Shown piece after piece: positions 1-8,228 of a stretch of DNA of 64,000 nt (within the stretch, counting starts at the first letter, position 1; each line of letters begins with the position of its first letter). This DNA is from Crossaster papposus (taxonomy: Eukaryota > Echinodermata > Asteroidea > Velatida > Solasteridae): contig JBAIAA010001114.1 in the NCBI GenBank assembly GCA_037893245.1, forward strand, positions 266,029-330,028, written 5' to 3'. Below the pieces are notes generated by a model that saw only the letters and a list, made by a program, of their open reading frames with translations, was not told the DNA's origin and did not search any database. Position numbers and translations under genes: made by a program.

Positions 1-130
1 TATTTTGGTAGCTGGGGGGAAATTAATTTGCTTGCAAAGTATCATGTACTCGTGGGTAATATTGACCGTATTGTTTCGGAGGGTAAATAAGTTGTGATCA
101 GTGAAGCGTCTCGGCATGGTGTCCGAATTA

Positions 131-221
131 CCAAATTGGAAGACTGCCCTTTGTTAGACTTCAGCCCGAGGATGCTATTCTCTAGTCTTAAGAGACGGCC
201 TGTTCGTTGATTTGGCATTCA
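131..221 (+). promoter_or_regulatory. H3 promoter (unit 1; repeated in every unit)
   Basis: CCAAATTGG at 131-139 gives an inverted CCAAT (ATTGG). No good TATA box is present; CTTAAGA at about 187 is the best candidate at the right distance. The likely cap site is CATTCA at 216-221, close to the histone cap consensus PyCATTCPu. The leader is about 47 nt. In other units the same elements lie at the same distance from the H3 ATG. Confidence 0.6.
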
Positions 222-245
222 CTTCTTATCTACTCTTCAATCTGA

Positions 246-674
<429 letters not shown>

Positions 675-705
675 GTCAAAGCTGTGTGCGCAAAACAAAC
701 CGAAC

Positions 706-721
706 GGCCCTTTTCAGGGCC
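706..721 (+). terminator. Histone mRNA 3' stem-loop, H3 unit 1
   Basis: GGCCCTTTTCAGGGCC forms a 6-bp stem with a 4-nt loop, 31 nt past the stop. It is the SLBP-binding processing signal of replication-dependent histone mRNA. AAAGAGAG at 733-740 matches the purine-rich element that pairs with U7 snRNA. This H3 form has C-G where H2B and H4 have T-A at the fourth pair. Confidence 0.97.
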
Positions 722-839
722 AAAACTTTTTTAAAGAGAGATTAATTCCAATAGCGTTTTCTGTAGAGTTTGGAAAGTTAAATGCGGTTACTATTGGTGA
801 ATACGAATTTTAACTGGCCAGGGTTCCGGAGAACGGATT

Positions 840-845
840 AATAAA
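840..845 (+). promoter_or_regulatory. AATAAA downstream of H3 stem-loop
   Basis: AATAAA 118 bp past the H3 stem-loop. It may act as a backup polyadenylation signal when stem-loop processing fails, as described for some insect histone genes. Present in every unit. Confidence 0.4.
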
Positions 846-1156
846 ATCATCAAGATTAGTCTCTATCCATTTTGTTTATTGATCTGTATCCTGGTTTTAG
901 TTGTCTCCCCCCTATTTCTTTTACTTTTAATTCTGTAAAAAAAAAAGAGGTAATTTCCTGGCCATGTACACAATTGTTTATGCAGTCGTTTTGTGTCATA
1001 TTTTCGAAAACGGAAACTCTTCGTTACATTGGATGGCACGCAAGTTTCCCCTGCGTTTGGGGCAAAACAAATAATGTGTAAAACCACACCGGATTGTTGA
1101 CGTTTACCGAATATAATAAATAATTGTATTATTATTATTATTGTTATTATTAATTG

Positions 1157-1268
1157 TTTGTTTGTTTGTTTGTTTGTTTGTTTGTTTGTTTGTTTGTTTG
1201 TTTGTTTGTTTGTTTGTTTGTTTGTTTGTTTGTTTGTTTGTTTGTTTGTTTGTTTGTTTGTTTGTTTG
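1157..1268 (+). repeat. (TTTG)28 microsatellite, unit 1
   Basis: 28 perfect copies, preceded by an ATT-rich run and ending TTTC, about 135 bp upstream of the H2B TATA box. It is the main source of length variation between units. Confidence 0.97.
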
Positions 1269-1402
1269 TTTCTTGGTTTTCATTCGGAGAGATGGCTTTT
1301 GCCTTCAGTGCTAATGCGTGTCACTTTGCACGCGTACAGATTTCTTTACGCTTGGGTGATTGTGTGGACAATGCGTGTATGCCCAGAATCCTATCGTGTG
1401 CC

Positions 1403-1438
1403 ATAAAAGTCGTCCCGGCATTTTTGACCTTCCATTCG
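1403..1438 (+). promoter_or_regulatory. H2B core promoter (unit 1; repeated in every unit)
   Basis: ATAAAAG at 1403-1409 is a good TATA-type box. CCATTCG at 1432-1438 fits the histone cap consensus PyCATTCPu, about 30 bp downstream. The leader is about 39 nt. No octamer ATTTGCAT was found here, although it is typical of vertebrate H2B promoters; the only octamer in the unit is beside U2. Confidence 0.75.
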
Positions 1439-1472
1439 ATCGCACGATCACATACACTCATCAACTCCAATC

Positions 1473-1841
1473 ATGGCTCCTAAAGTTAGCGGAAAAGGCC
1501 AGAAGAAGGCAGGCAACACCAAGGCTCCGGTCAGCATAAACAAGAAGAGGCGCCGGCGTCGCAAGGAGAGCTACGGCATCTACATCTACAAAGTCATGAA
1601 ACAGGTGCACCCCGACACAGGAATCTCAAGCAAGGCAATGAGCATCATGAACAGCTTTGTCAACGACGTGTTTGAGCGCATCGCCGGGGAATCTTCTCGC
1701 CTTGCCCACTACAACAAGAAGTCGACCATCTCAAGTCGTGAAGTGCAGACTGCAGTACGTCTTATCCTCCCGGGAGAGCTTGCCAAGCATGCAGTCAGCG
1801 AAGGGACCAAGGCCGTCACCAAGTATACTACTTCAAAATAG
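1473..1841 (+). CDS. H2B: Histone H2B, unit 1
   Basis: Core histone H2B, 122 residues; it dimerises with H2A. A lysine-rich tail (residues 1-23) precedes a basic stretch, KKRRRRRK at 24-31, equivalent to the H2B repression patch that crosses the DNA gyres. The histone fold starts at about ESYGIYIYK (32-40). The C-terminus AVTKYTTSK holds the conserved ubiquitinated lysine (K117 here with Met, K120 in human numbering). The start is supported by a TATA-like ATAAAAG at 1403 and a CCATTCG cap motif at 1432, 41 bp before the ATG. No intron. A stem-loop lies at 1887. The protein is the same in all ten units. Confidence 0.98.
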   Translation: MAPKVSGKGQKKAGNTKAPVSINKKRRRRRKESYGIYIYKVMKQVHPDTGISSKAMSIMNSFVNDVFERIAGESSRLAHYNKKSTISSREVQTAVRLILPGELAKHAVSEGTKAVTKYTTSK

Positions 1842-1886
1842 GGTGACCGAGAAGAAAAAAAACCACGAAAAACATAATAACCAAAC

Positions 1887-1902
1887 GGCTCTTTTCAGAG
1901 CC
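1887..1902 (+). terminator. Histone mRNA 3' stem-loop, H2B unit 1
   Basis: GGCTCTTTTCAGAGCC, the standard metazoan form with ACACA-like flank, 45 nt past the stop. Downstream element AAAAAAGAGA at 1914-1923. Confidence 0.97.
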
Positions 1903-2381
1903 AACACAATTTTAAAAAAGAGATGTGACTGTCCAATTTGTGTTACTAATTCAGTCAATGTTCGTAGGTTTCACAACCGTTCGGGTAGTGTTCCCGTCTT
2001 TACAACCCCCCTGACCTTAAAAGGAGAAAAGAAGATCAACATTGACATTCTGTTCTCGTCGCCTTTGAAAACAAATATGTGACTTGAAAAGGCATGACGG
2101 GGAAAAGTATTTCGGTAGTATTTGGAGTTCTATTGTTTTACACACTTGTAAATGGCGATTCGTTAGCTTTCCAATGATACCAAAAGTAGTTATGTACATC
2201 ATTTAATTACAATGATATATACCACAGCAGGGCTGACAGTGCGCCGCCCAACTTTAGCGATCGAATTTTTAAAACCAAAATATCGCTTTGACCAAAACAA
2301 TTATACGCGTGCCCGCCAACAACGAAATTGACAAATGGGGGTCATTGTTCAATAAGCCTCAGTAAGTCACGTAAGAATTTC

Positions 2382-2391
2382 AAATGGCGGC
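2382..2391 (+). promoter_or_regulatory. YY1-like motif
   Basis: AAATGGCGGC resembles the YY1/Pho element (ATGGCGGC core), which often lies at transcription starts. It is 127 bp upstream of the splice-site-bounded segment in the H2B-H2A spacer. The ATG inside it opens a 55-codon frame ending at 2551 that resembles nothing I know. Confidence 0.3.
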
Positions 2392-2517
2392 ACGGCCTTT
2401 TGTTATTCAGCACCTGTGCGCGCACTGGTTTCAGTTCATTCAGTCTCCATTACGAGAAGTAGTGGTTTCTTGTTTGATGTATGTTAAATATAAGTGTTTG
2501 TCATTATCTCCGTGCAG

Positions 2518-2640
2518 ACAAATCCGTGACAGTTTTCAATGCGGTATATGACGGCCGATCTGCGGCCAGCGTGGGGGCAGGTCAATCGGTAGGCAACAGG
2601 GACACTCCGTCGGGATTACAGAAATCGTCTGAGAAAGCAG
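2518..2640 (+). other. Candidate internal exon (phase 1-1, 123 nt)
   Basis: The segment follows a fair 3' splice site (CATTATCTCCGTGCAG) and precedes a strong 5' splice site (AAAGCAG|GTAAGC). Its 123 nt are a multiple of three, and exactly one + frame is open across it; the other two hit TGA. The open frame enters and leaves in phase 1 and encodes a polar peptide beginning DKSVTVFNAVYDG. No partner exon was found in the unit, and the peptide is not recognised. It recurs at 8844, 15168, 21492, 27817, 34138, 40458, 46790, 53086 and 59393. It could be a captured exon, a non-coding RNA exon or chance. Confidence 0.35.
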
Positions 2641-2797
2641 GTAAGCTTTTTGGGTGCTTTGGGTTTTTGCTGTTATGATTTCATCGCTTAGATTGAAGAC
2701 AGACAGACAGACCTCGTTCAAAAAATGTATCTCTGTTTCCACGCATCAAAAAAATGGATGCGGTGCACTCAACCGTACAGTCAGTGTGTCGCGCGTG

Positions 2798-2876
2798 ATT
2801 GGCTACTTGGCGTGCTTCGGCCAATCCACCGGAACGCTATAACTAGTGCCGTCACCCCCCTCGTACGGCACTTTCA
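2798..2876 (+). promoter_or_regulatory. H2A promoter (unit 1; repeated in every unit)
   Basis: Two CCAAT boxes in opposite orientation, ATTGG at 2798-2802 and CCAAT at 2821-2825, precede TATAAC at 2838-2843. The start is probably near CACTTTCA (2869-2876), about 30 bp downstream. The leader is about 45 nt. Confidence 0.75.
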
Positions 2877-2913
2877 CTGCAGATCGCAATCTACTGCCAC
2901 CAACTACTTCAAG

Positions 2914-3291
2914 ATGACTGGACGAGGAAAGAGCGGAAAAGCAAGAAGCAAGGCCAGGAGCAGGTCCTCAAGGGCGGGACTGCAGTTCCCCGTGGGTCGT
3001 GTTCATCGATTTTTGCGAAGGGGCAACTACGCTGAGCGGGTTGGAGCCGGTGCACCGGTCTACCTGGCAGCCGTGATGGAATACCTGACCGCCGAGATCC
3101 TGGAGCTGGCCGGTAACGCAGCACGAGATAATAAGAAGACGAGAATTAACCCTCGACACCTGCAGCTTGCTATACGCAACGACGAAGAGCTTAACAAGTT
3201 GATGAGTGGAGTTACCATCGCGCAAGGCGGTGTGCTTCCCAACATCCAGCAAGTACTTCTGCCCAAAAAGACCGCCAAAGTATCAAAGTAA
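2914..3291 (+). CDS. H2A: Histone H2A (canonical), unit 1
   Basis: Core histone H2A, 125 residues. The reading frame is open further upstream, but the TATA (2838) and CCAAT boxes lie in that extension, so MTGRGK at 2914 is the start. The tail is [19 protein letters not shown] and the fold begins at [13 protein letters not shown]. The acidic patch that binds nucleosome regulators is intact: E56, E61, E64, D90, E91 and E92 (counted with Met). The C-terminal PKKT holds the usual ubiquitination lysines. There is no SQ end, so it is not H2A.X. Unusual positions are Asn79 in RINPRHLQ (normally Ile) and a second Gln in PNIQQVLL (normally Ala). Intronless, with its own promoter and a stem-loop at 3331. 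The protein is the same in all ten units. Confidence 0.98.
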   Translation: MTGRGKSGKARSKARSRSSRAGLQFPVGRVHRFLRRGNYAERVGAGAPVYLAAVMEYLTAEILELAGNAARDNKKTRINPRHLQLAIRNDEELNKLMSGVTIAQGGVLPNIQQVLLPKKTAKVSK

Positions 3292-3330
3292 TACAAACAA
3301 ATTACTTGGCCTCCATATACAAAAACAAAA

Positions 3331-3346
3331 GGCTCTTTTCAGGGCC
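3331..3346 (+). terminator. Histone mRNA 3' stem-loop, H2A unit 1
   Basis: GGCTCTTTTCAGGGCC: the fourth pair is a U-G wobble, unlike the other three genes. ACCACA follows the stem. Downstream element AAGAGAGAAA at 3360-3369. Confidence 0.96.
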
Positions 3347-3398
3347 ACCACATAATTACAAGAGAGAAACGCCGCTGTCTGTCTGTTCTTCATTTTTA

Positions 3399-3404
3399 AA
3401 TAAA
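3399..3404 (+). promoter_or_regulatory. AATAAA downstream of H2A stem-loop
   Basis: AATAAA 52 bp past the H2A stem-loop, a backup polyadenylation candidate. No equivalent was seen after H2B or H4. Confidence 0.4.
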
Positions 3405-3526
3405 GTTTTAAAAGAGACAAAGTTAGATATTACATTTGTAGATTTTCAATAACTTTTTACTTACACGGCCATTTACATTTTCCACTTTTATTTACACTTT
3501 CACAGCCAAAGGCCCGCTGGGTTTGT

Positions 3527-3582
3527 CCAATAGCTTCGTTTATTTTGTAAAGAATCGCCTTCTCTTTTTCTGCTTATAAAAA
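3527..3582 (+). promoter_or_regulatory. Orphan CCAAT/TATA promoter in the H2A-U2 spacer
   Basis: CCAAT at 3527-3531 and TATAAAAA at 3575-3582 are spaced like a Pol II promoter, but no open frame or RNA gene follows for 1.2 kb. It could be the relic of a lost fifth histone gene such as H1, or drive a non-coding transcript. Unit 2 equivalent: 9853-9908. Confidence 0.45.
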
Positions 3583-3749
3583 CATTGAGAAAGTGTTTGT
3601 TTTCATCCTCGCGCGGGTGTGTTTTAACGTGTATCCAGGTGACATTATTATGAAACTAGCTCATTAAATATGCAACGCGCGCACTGTGACTTCAACAAAG
3701 CAAAAGAAATACGCGCTGTGTCTGTACTCTATATATACACGTACTACGC

Positions 3750-3763
3750 GTACTGTACAGTAC
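3750..3763. repeat. 14-bp perfect palindrome
   Basis: GTACTGTACAGTAC is a perfect palindrome inside a stretch of overlapping short palindromes (ACGCGT before, ATGCAT after), just past a TATATATA run. Role unknown. Present in every unit (10077-10090 in unit 2). Confidence 0.6.
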
Positions 3764-4446
3764 ATGCATGTTCAGTTTGTAAAAGTACGTGAATGATATT
3801 ATACCCGTGACCCAGCACATCAAAATCAAGAATAAGTCGGAAAATGACTTTCACAGATATAAATATAATAAGATGGGAAATTCAAGAAGCTTTGTAATGA
3901 CATCCATCACAAGCCTTTAGCTCGGAAATTATTGGTTACGAGTTACAGACTAGGGATGGGTATCATTAGAAAGCCTATGGAATTTCAAATGTTACTATGT
4001 ACATAACGCGAATTGTCATTTCCCGCTTATTAGTGATTTTGATATCCTGGGTCACATTTTCATGGATTTAACAAAAACATTGGAAATGTGGTGAGTTGAC
4101 ACTTCGCGTGTGGTCTATTAGCTTTGTTCTCGTGTTCCGTTTTACCTGGGCCCAATGTCGTAACAAATGTAAGCACACCAATTTGCTTAGCACGAAACAT
4201 TTTTCCTTGGCCAAACTGTCGTTTCCAAAAATGTCTGAAGATTTCCGAACACGTTTTTGTTGACGGTCGGGTATTATCGTTAACGTTCGCGACTACAATT
4301 TCGACGTCTGGGTGTACACAATTAAATGGTCAGGCCATGGAACCAGACTATTTTCACCGCCCCCCAAAGTGGGACATTTAGGTTCTGCTTGAAAACAAAT
4401 AAACCGGCCTGAACGGTAAACGATCGAGGCGCGGTTGTGCCGAAGG

Positions 4447-4460
4447 GCGCCATCTATCGG
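4447..4460 (-). promoter_or_regulatory. CTCF-like motif upstream of U2
   Basis: On the minus strand this reads CCGATAGATGGCGC, matching 12 of 14 positions of the CTCF core CCASYAGRKGGCRS and close to the AGATGGCGC form seen in insects. It lies 410 bp before U2 in every unit (10771-10784 in unit 2). Confidence 0.45.
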
Positions 4461-4808
4461 CGCGCTCGTACCGGGTAGGTCGGTGTAATTACAGCGGCGA
4501 GGCGCGGTGCAGCATGGCGATAAATAAGTATACCACTCGCATTTTTCAGATTTTCAAGCGACTTTTGGTTAAAAAAATGAATTTCGTAAAAGATATTGTC
4601 GATGGTGTATGAAAATGTGTTATGAAAAACCCCCAAGATCATGAATATTGATGTAAATAACGTGCCAAAAGTTGGTAATTTCTCTAAACGGGTTTTTTCG
4701 GGTTTGCGTCGGGCTCTGTGAGGAGTCCTTGTATTGATCCCAAATACACAAATTAGAAAAAGTAAAAAATGAATATTATTCGGATGAGAACAATGGTCGG
4801 GGGAATAA

Positions 4809-4856
4809 ATTTGCATACATAATTCCAGAGCGCCTATTGGTTCAATATCAATCGTT
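4809..4856 (+). promoter_or_regulatory. U2 snRNA proximal promoter (unit 1)
   Basis: A perfect octamer ATTTGCAT at 4809-4816 lies 48 bp before the U2 start (49 bp in units 2-10). It falls where the PSE is expected, not at the usual distal position near -220. An inverted CCAAT (ATTGG, 4836-4840) follows. No PSE could be recognised with confidence. Confidence 0.55.
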
Positions 4857-5047
4857 ATCGCTTCTCGGCCTTTTGGCTAAGATCATGTGTAGTATCTGTT
4901 CTTTTCAGCTTAATATCTGAAACGCTGTTCATCGAACAGCCAGTATATTAATCTGATTTTTGGATTTGGGCCGTGGAATAGAGGCTTGCCTCGTCCGGCC
5001 CATGGGTTGGCCCGGTATAGCAGTACATCCGGGACTTCGGCCCACTC
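4857..5047 (+). ncRNA. U2: U2 spliceosomal snRNA, unit 1 (variant copy)
   Basis: U2 snRNA, about 191 nt; it pairs with the intron branch site during spliceosome assembly. The 5' end ATCGCTTCTCGGCCTTTTGG is essentially invariant in animals, and GTGTAGTATC contains the branch-site-pairing GTAGTA. Stem IIb (GCTGTTC/GAACAGC), the Sm site ATTTTTGG, stem III (GAGGC/GCCTC) and the stem-loop IV region (CCCGG, GCAGTAC, CCGGG) follow in order. This copy differs from the other nine in the stem III-IV linker (CCGGCCC instead of CCCGGCC) and by an extra C near 5035. Whether these are real variants or sequence errors is unclear. The exact 3' end is approximate. Confidence 0.9.
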
Positions 5048-5480
5048 CCCTCGGGGAACATCAAATAATACAAAAACAGGTCTCGTCTATGTGTATTCCT
5101 AGTCGCATCACTTTTACAAGTTCTTTCTTCGCTTTACTTCGGGCTTTCGTATATTTAAACATTCTCAATACGTCTAAAGTAAATAATTGTATGAAGACCG
5201 ATCTCTTTGTTTTTGGATGATTTCTGATGAAGGAGAAAAACAACAACAAAAACAAACAGGCCCTCTGCGTCTGGTTGTATATTTATTTGACGACGATGTA
5301 TTAGATTTTCTTTATTTTTTCCCAATTTTTTTTAATTCATATGATTTCACATAATTGTAGACTTTAGATTTGCTTTTTGTTTGTGGTCTTGTTTTAACTC
5401 TATTTTTGTTTGAAATACTGTATAGGTAATAATGCAGGGCCGTTTTGGATAGCATTTTTGTTGTAAGTGATAAAACCTCA

Positions 5481-6087
<607 letters not shown>

Positions 6088-6118
6088 ATGCATGCTACAT
6101 GCAATTTTCAAACCAAAC

Positions 6119-6134
6119 GGCTCTTTTCAGAGCC
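6119..6134 (+). terminator. Histone mRNA 3' stem-loop, H4 unit 1
   Basis: GGCTCTTTTCAGAGCC followed by ACCACG, 31 nt past the stop. Downstream element AAAAAGAGA at 6148-6156. Confidence 0.97.
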
Positions 6135-6176
6135 ACCACGATTTCACAAAAAGAGATTGATTCCAGGTTTTTATTT

Positions 6177-6196
6177 GTGTGTGTGTGTGTGTGTGT
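6177..6196 (+). repeat. (GT)10 run downstream of H4
   Basis: Ten GT copies about 20 bp past the H4 downstream element. Unlike TTTG, the copy number is the same in the units I counted (1, 2 and 7). Confidence 0.9.
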
Positions 6197-6575
6197 ACTC
6201 TGTTATTATTTTAGCATTGTCTCAGGATTCAGTGTGGATTTTCCTCCCAGTGTCTATTAAGTTTTCCCTTTTCGTTTATTGCCCGTAATTATTTGTGGGA
6301 TGTCTTTGTCGAAGACACGGCCCTTTTGTTTATTTTGGTAGCTGGGGGGAAATTAATTTGCTTGCAAAGTATCATGTACTCGTGGGTAATATTGACCGTA
6401 TTGTTTCGGAGGGTAAATAAGTTGTGATCAGTGAAGCGTCTCGGCATGGTGTCCGAATTACCAAATTGGAAGACTGCCCTTTGTTAGACTTCAGCCCGAG
6501 GATGCTATTCTCTAGTCTTAAGAGACGGCCTGTTCGTTGATTTGGCATTCACTTCTTATCTACTCTTCAATCTGA

Positions 6576-7004
<429 letters not shown>

Positions 7005-7035
7005 GTCAAAGCTGTGTGCGCAAAACAAACCGAAC

Positions 7036-7051
7036 GGCCCTTTTCAGGGCC
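7036..7051 (+). terminator. Histone stem-loop, H3 unit 2
   Basis: Same 16-nt element and spacing as H3 of unit 1. Confidence 0.97.
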
Positions 7052-7486
7052 AAAACTTTTTTAAAGAGAGATTAATTCCAATAGCGTTTTCTGTAGAGTT
7101 TGGAAAGTTAAATGCGGTTACTATTGGTGAATACGAATTTTAACTGGCCAGGGTTCCGGAGAACGGATTAATAAAATCATCAAGATTAGTCTCTATCCAT
7201 TTTGTTTATTGATCTGTATCCTGGTTTTAGTTGTCTCCCCCCTATTTCTTTTACTTTTAATTCTGTAAAAAAAAAAGAGGTAATTTCCTGGCCATGTACA
7301 CAATTGTTTATGCAGTCGTTTTGTGTCATATTTTCGAAAACGGAAACTCTTCGTTACATTGGATGGCACGCAAGTTTCCCCTGCGTTTGGGGCAAAACAA
7401 ATAATGTGTAAAACCACACCGGATTGTTGACGTTTACCGAATATAATAAATAATTGTATTATTATTATTATTGTTATTATTAATTG

Positions 7487-7594
7487 TTTGTTTGTTTGTT
7501 TGTTTGTTTGTTTGTTTGTTTGTTTGTTTGTTTGTTTGTTTGTTTGTTTGTTTGTTTGTTTGTTTGTTTGTTTGTTTGTTTGTTTGTTTGTTTG
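7487..7594 (+). repeat. (TTTG)27 microsatellite, unit 2
   Basis: 27 perfect copies, the modal length. Confidence 0.97.
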
Positions 7595-7798
7595 TTTCTT
7601 GGTTTTCATTCGGAGAGATGGCTTTTGCCTTCAGTGCTAATGCGTGTCACTTTGCACGCGTACAGATTTCTTTACGCTTGGGTGATTGTGTGGACAATGC
7701 GTGTATGCCCAGAATCCTATCGTGTGCCATAAAAGTCGTCCCGGCATTTTTGACCTTCCATTCGATCGCACGATCACATACACTCATCAACTCCAATC

Positions 7799-8167
7799 AT
7801 GGCTCCTAAAGTTAGCGGAAAAGGCCAGAAGAAGGCAGGCAACACCAAGGCTCCGGTCAGCATAAACAAGAAGAGGCGCCGGCGTCGCAAGGAGAGCTAC
7901 GGCATCTACATCTACAAAGTCATGAAACAGGTGCACCCCGACACAGGAATCTCAAGCAAGGCAATGAGCATCATGAACAGCTTTGTCAACGACGTGTTTG
8001 AGCGCATCGCCGGGGAATCTTCTCGCCTTGCCCACTACAACAAGAAGTCGACCATCTCAAGTCGTGAAGTGCAGACTGCAGTACGTCTTATCCTCCCGGG
8101 AGAGCTTGCCAAGCATGCAGTCAGCGAAGGGACCAAGGCCGTCACCAAGTATACTACTTCAAAATAG
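7799..8167 (+). CDS. H2B: Histone H2B, unit 2
   Basis: 122 residues, identical to unit 1. Its promoter lies downstream of a 27-copy TTTG tract. Confidence 0.98.
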   Translation: MAPKVSGKGQKKAGNTKAPVSINKKRRRRRKESYGIYIYKVMKQVHPDTGISSKAMSIMNSFVNDVFERIAGESSRLAHYNKKSTISSREVQTAVRLILPGELAKHAVSEGTKAVTKYTTSK

Positions 8168-8212
8168 GGTGACCGAGAAGAAAAAAAACCACGAAAAACA
8201 TAATAACCAAAC

Positions 8213-8228
8213 GGCTCTTTTCAGAGCC
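8213..8228 (+). terminator. Histone stem-loop, H2B unit 2
   Basis: Same element and spacing as H2B of unit 1. Confidence 0.97.

Larger units (their letters stand above)
675..1472 (+). other. H3-H2B spacer (unit 1)
   Basis: 798 bp holding the H3 stem-loop, downstream element and AATAAA; an AT-rich stretch with a run of ten A at about 937; an ATT-rich run; the TTTG tract; and the H2B promoter. Nothing gene-like was seen on either strand. Confidence 0.8.
1842..2913 (+). other. H2B-H2A spacer (unit 1)
   Basis: 1072 bp holding the H2B stem-loop, about 450 bp with nothing recognisable, the YY1-like motif, the splice-site-bounded open segment, a short GACA run (about 2698-2711) and the H2A promoter. 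Confidence 0.8.
3292..4856 (+). other. H2A-U2 spacer (unit 1)
   Basis: 1565 bp, the longest gene-free stretch of the unit. It holds the H2A stem-loop and AATAAA, the orphan CCAAT/TATA promoter, the 14-bp palindrome, a CTCF-like motif and the U2 octamer. I searched it for H1, 5S rRNA, U7 and other snRNA signatures and saw none. Confidence 0.8.

Noticed and set aside
1154-1483. Open frame of repeated Val-Cys-Leu-Phe from the TTTG tract
   Set aside because: Any frame through a stop-free tetranucleotide repeat is open. The encoded repeat is low complexity and overlaps the H2B promoter.
2384-2551. 55-codon frame starting at the YY1-like ATG
   Set aside because: It reads across the candidate acceptor site, has no recognised similarity and no suitable donor joining it in frame to the candidate exon.
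2725-2913. 63-codon in-frame extension upstream of H2A
   Set aside because: It contains the CCAAT and TATA boxes, and the canonical tail begins at 2914.
4124-4381. 85-codon frame present only in unit 1
   Set aside because: Created by one-base insertions specific to the indel-rich segment; other units have a different, shorter frame there.
3292-4856. Hidden U7 snRNA, 5S rRNA or H1 gene in the largest spacer
   Set aside because: No U7-type Sm site with a purine-complementary 5' end, no 5S internal promoter and no lysine-rich frame was found.
4857-5047. Unit 1 U2 called as a pseudogene
   Set aside because: The core elements (branch-site pairing, stem IIb, Sm site) are intact, and the changes look like homopolymer errors; evidence is not enough to call it broken.
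6301-6317. Hairpin TGTCTT/AAGACA between H4 and H3 as a terminator
   Set aside because: Only 6 bp with no associated signal. The real processing element is the H4 stem-loop about 170 bp upstream.
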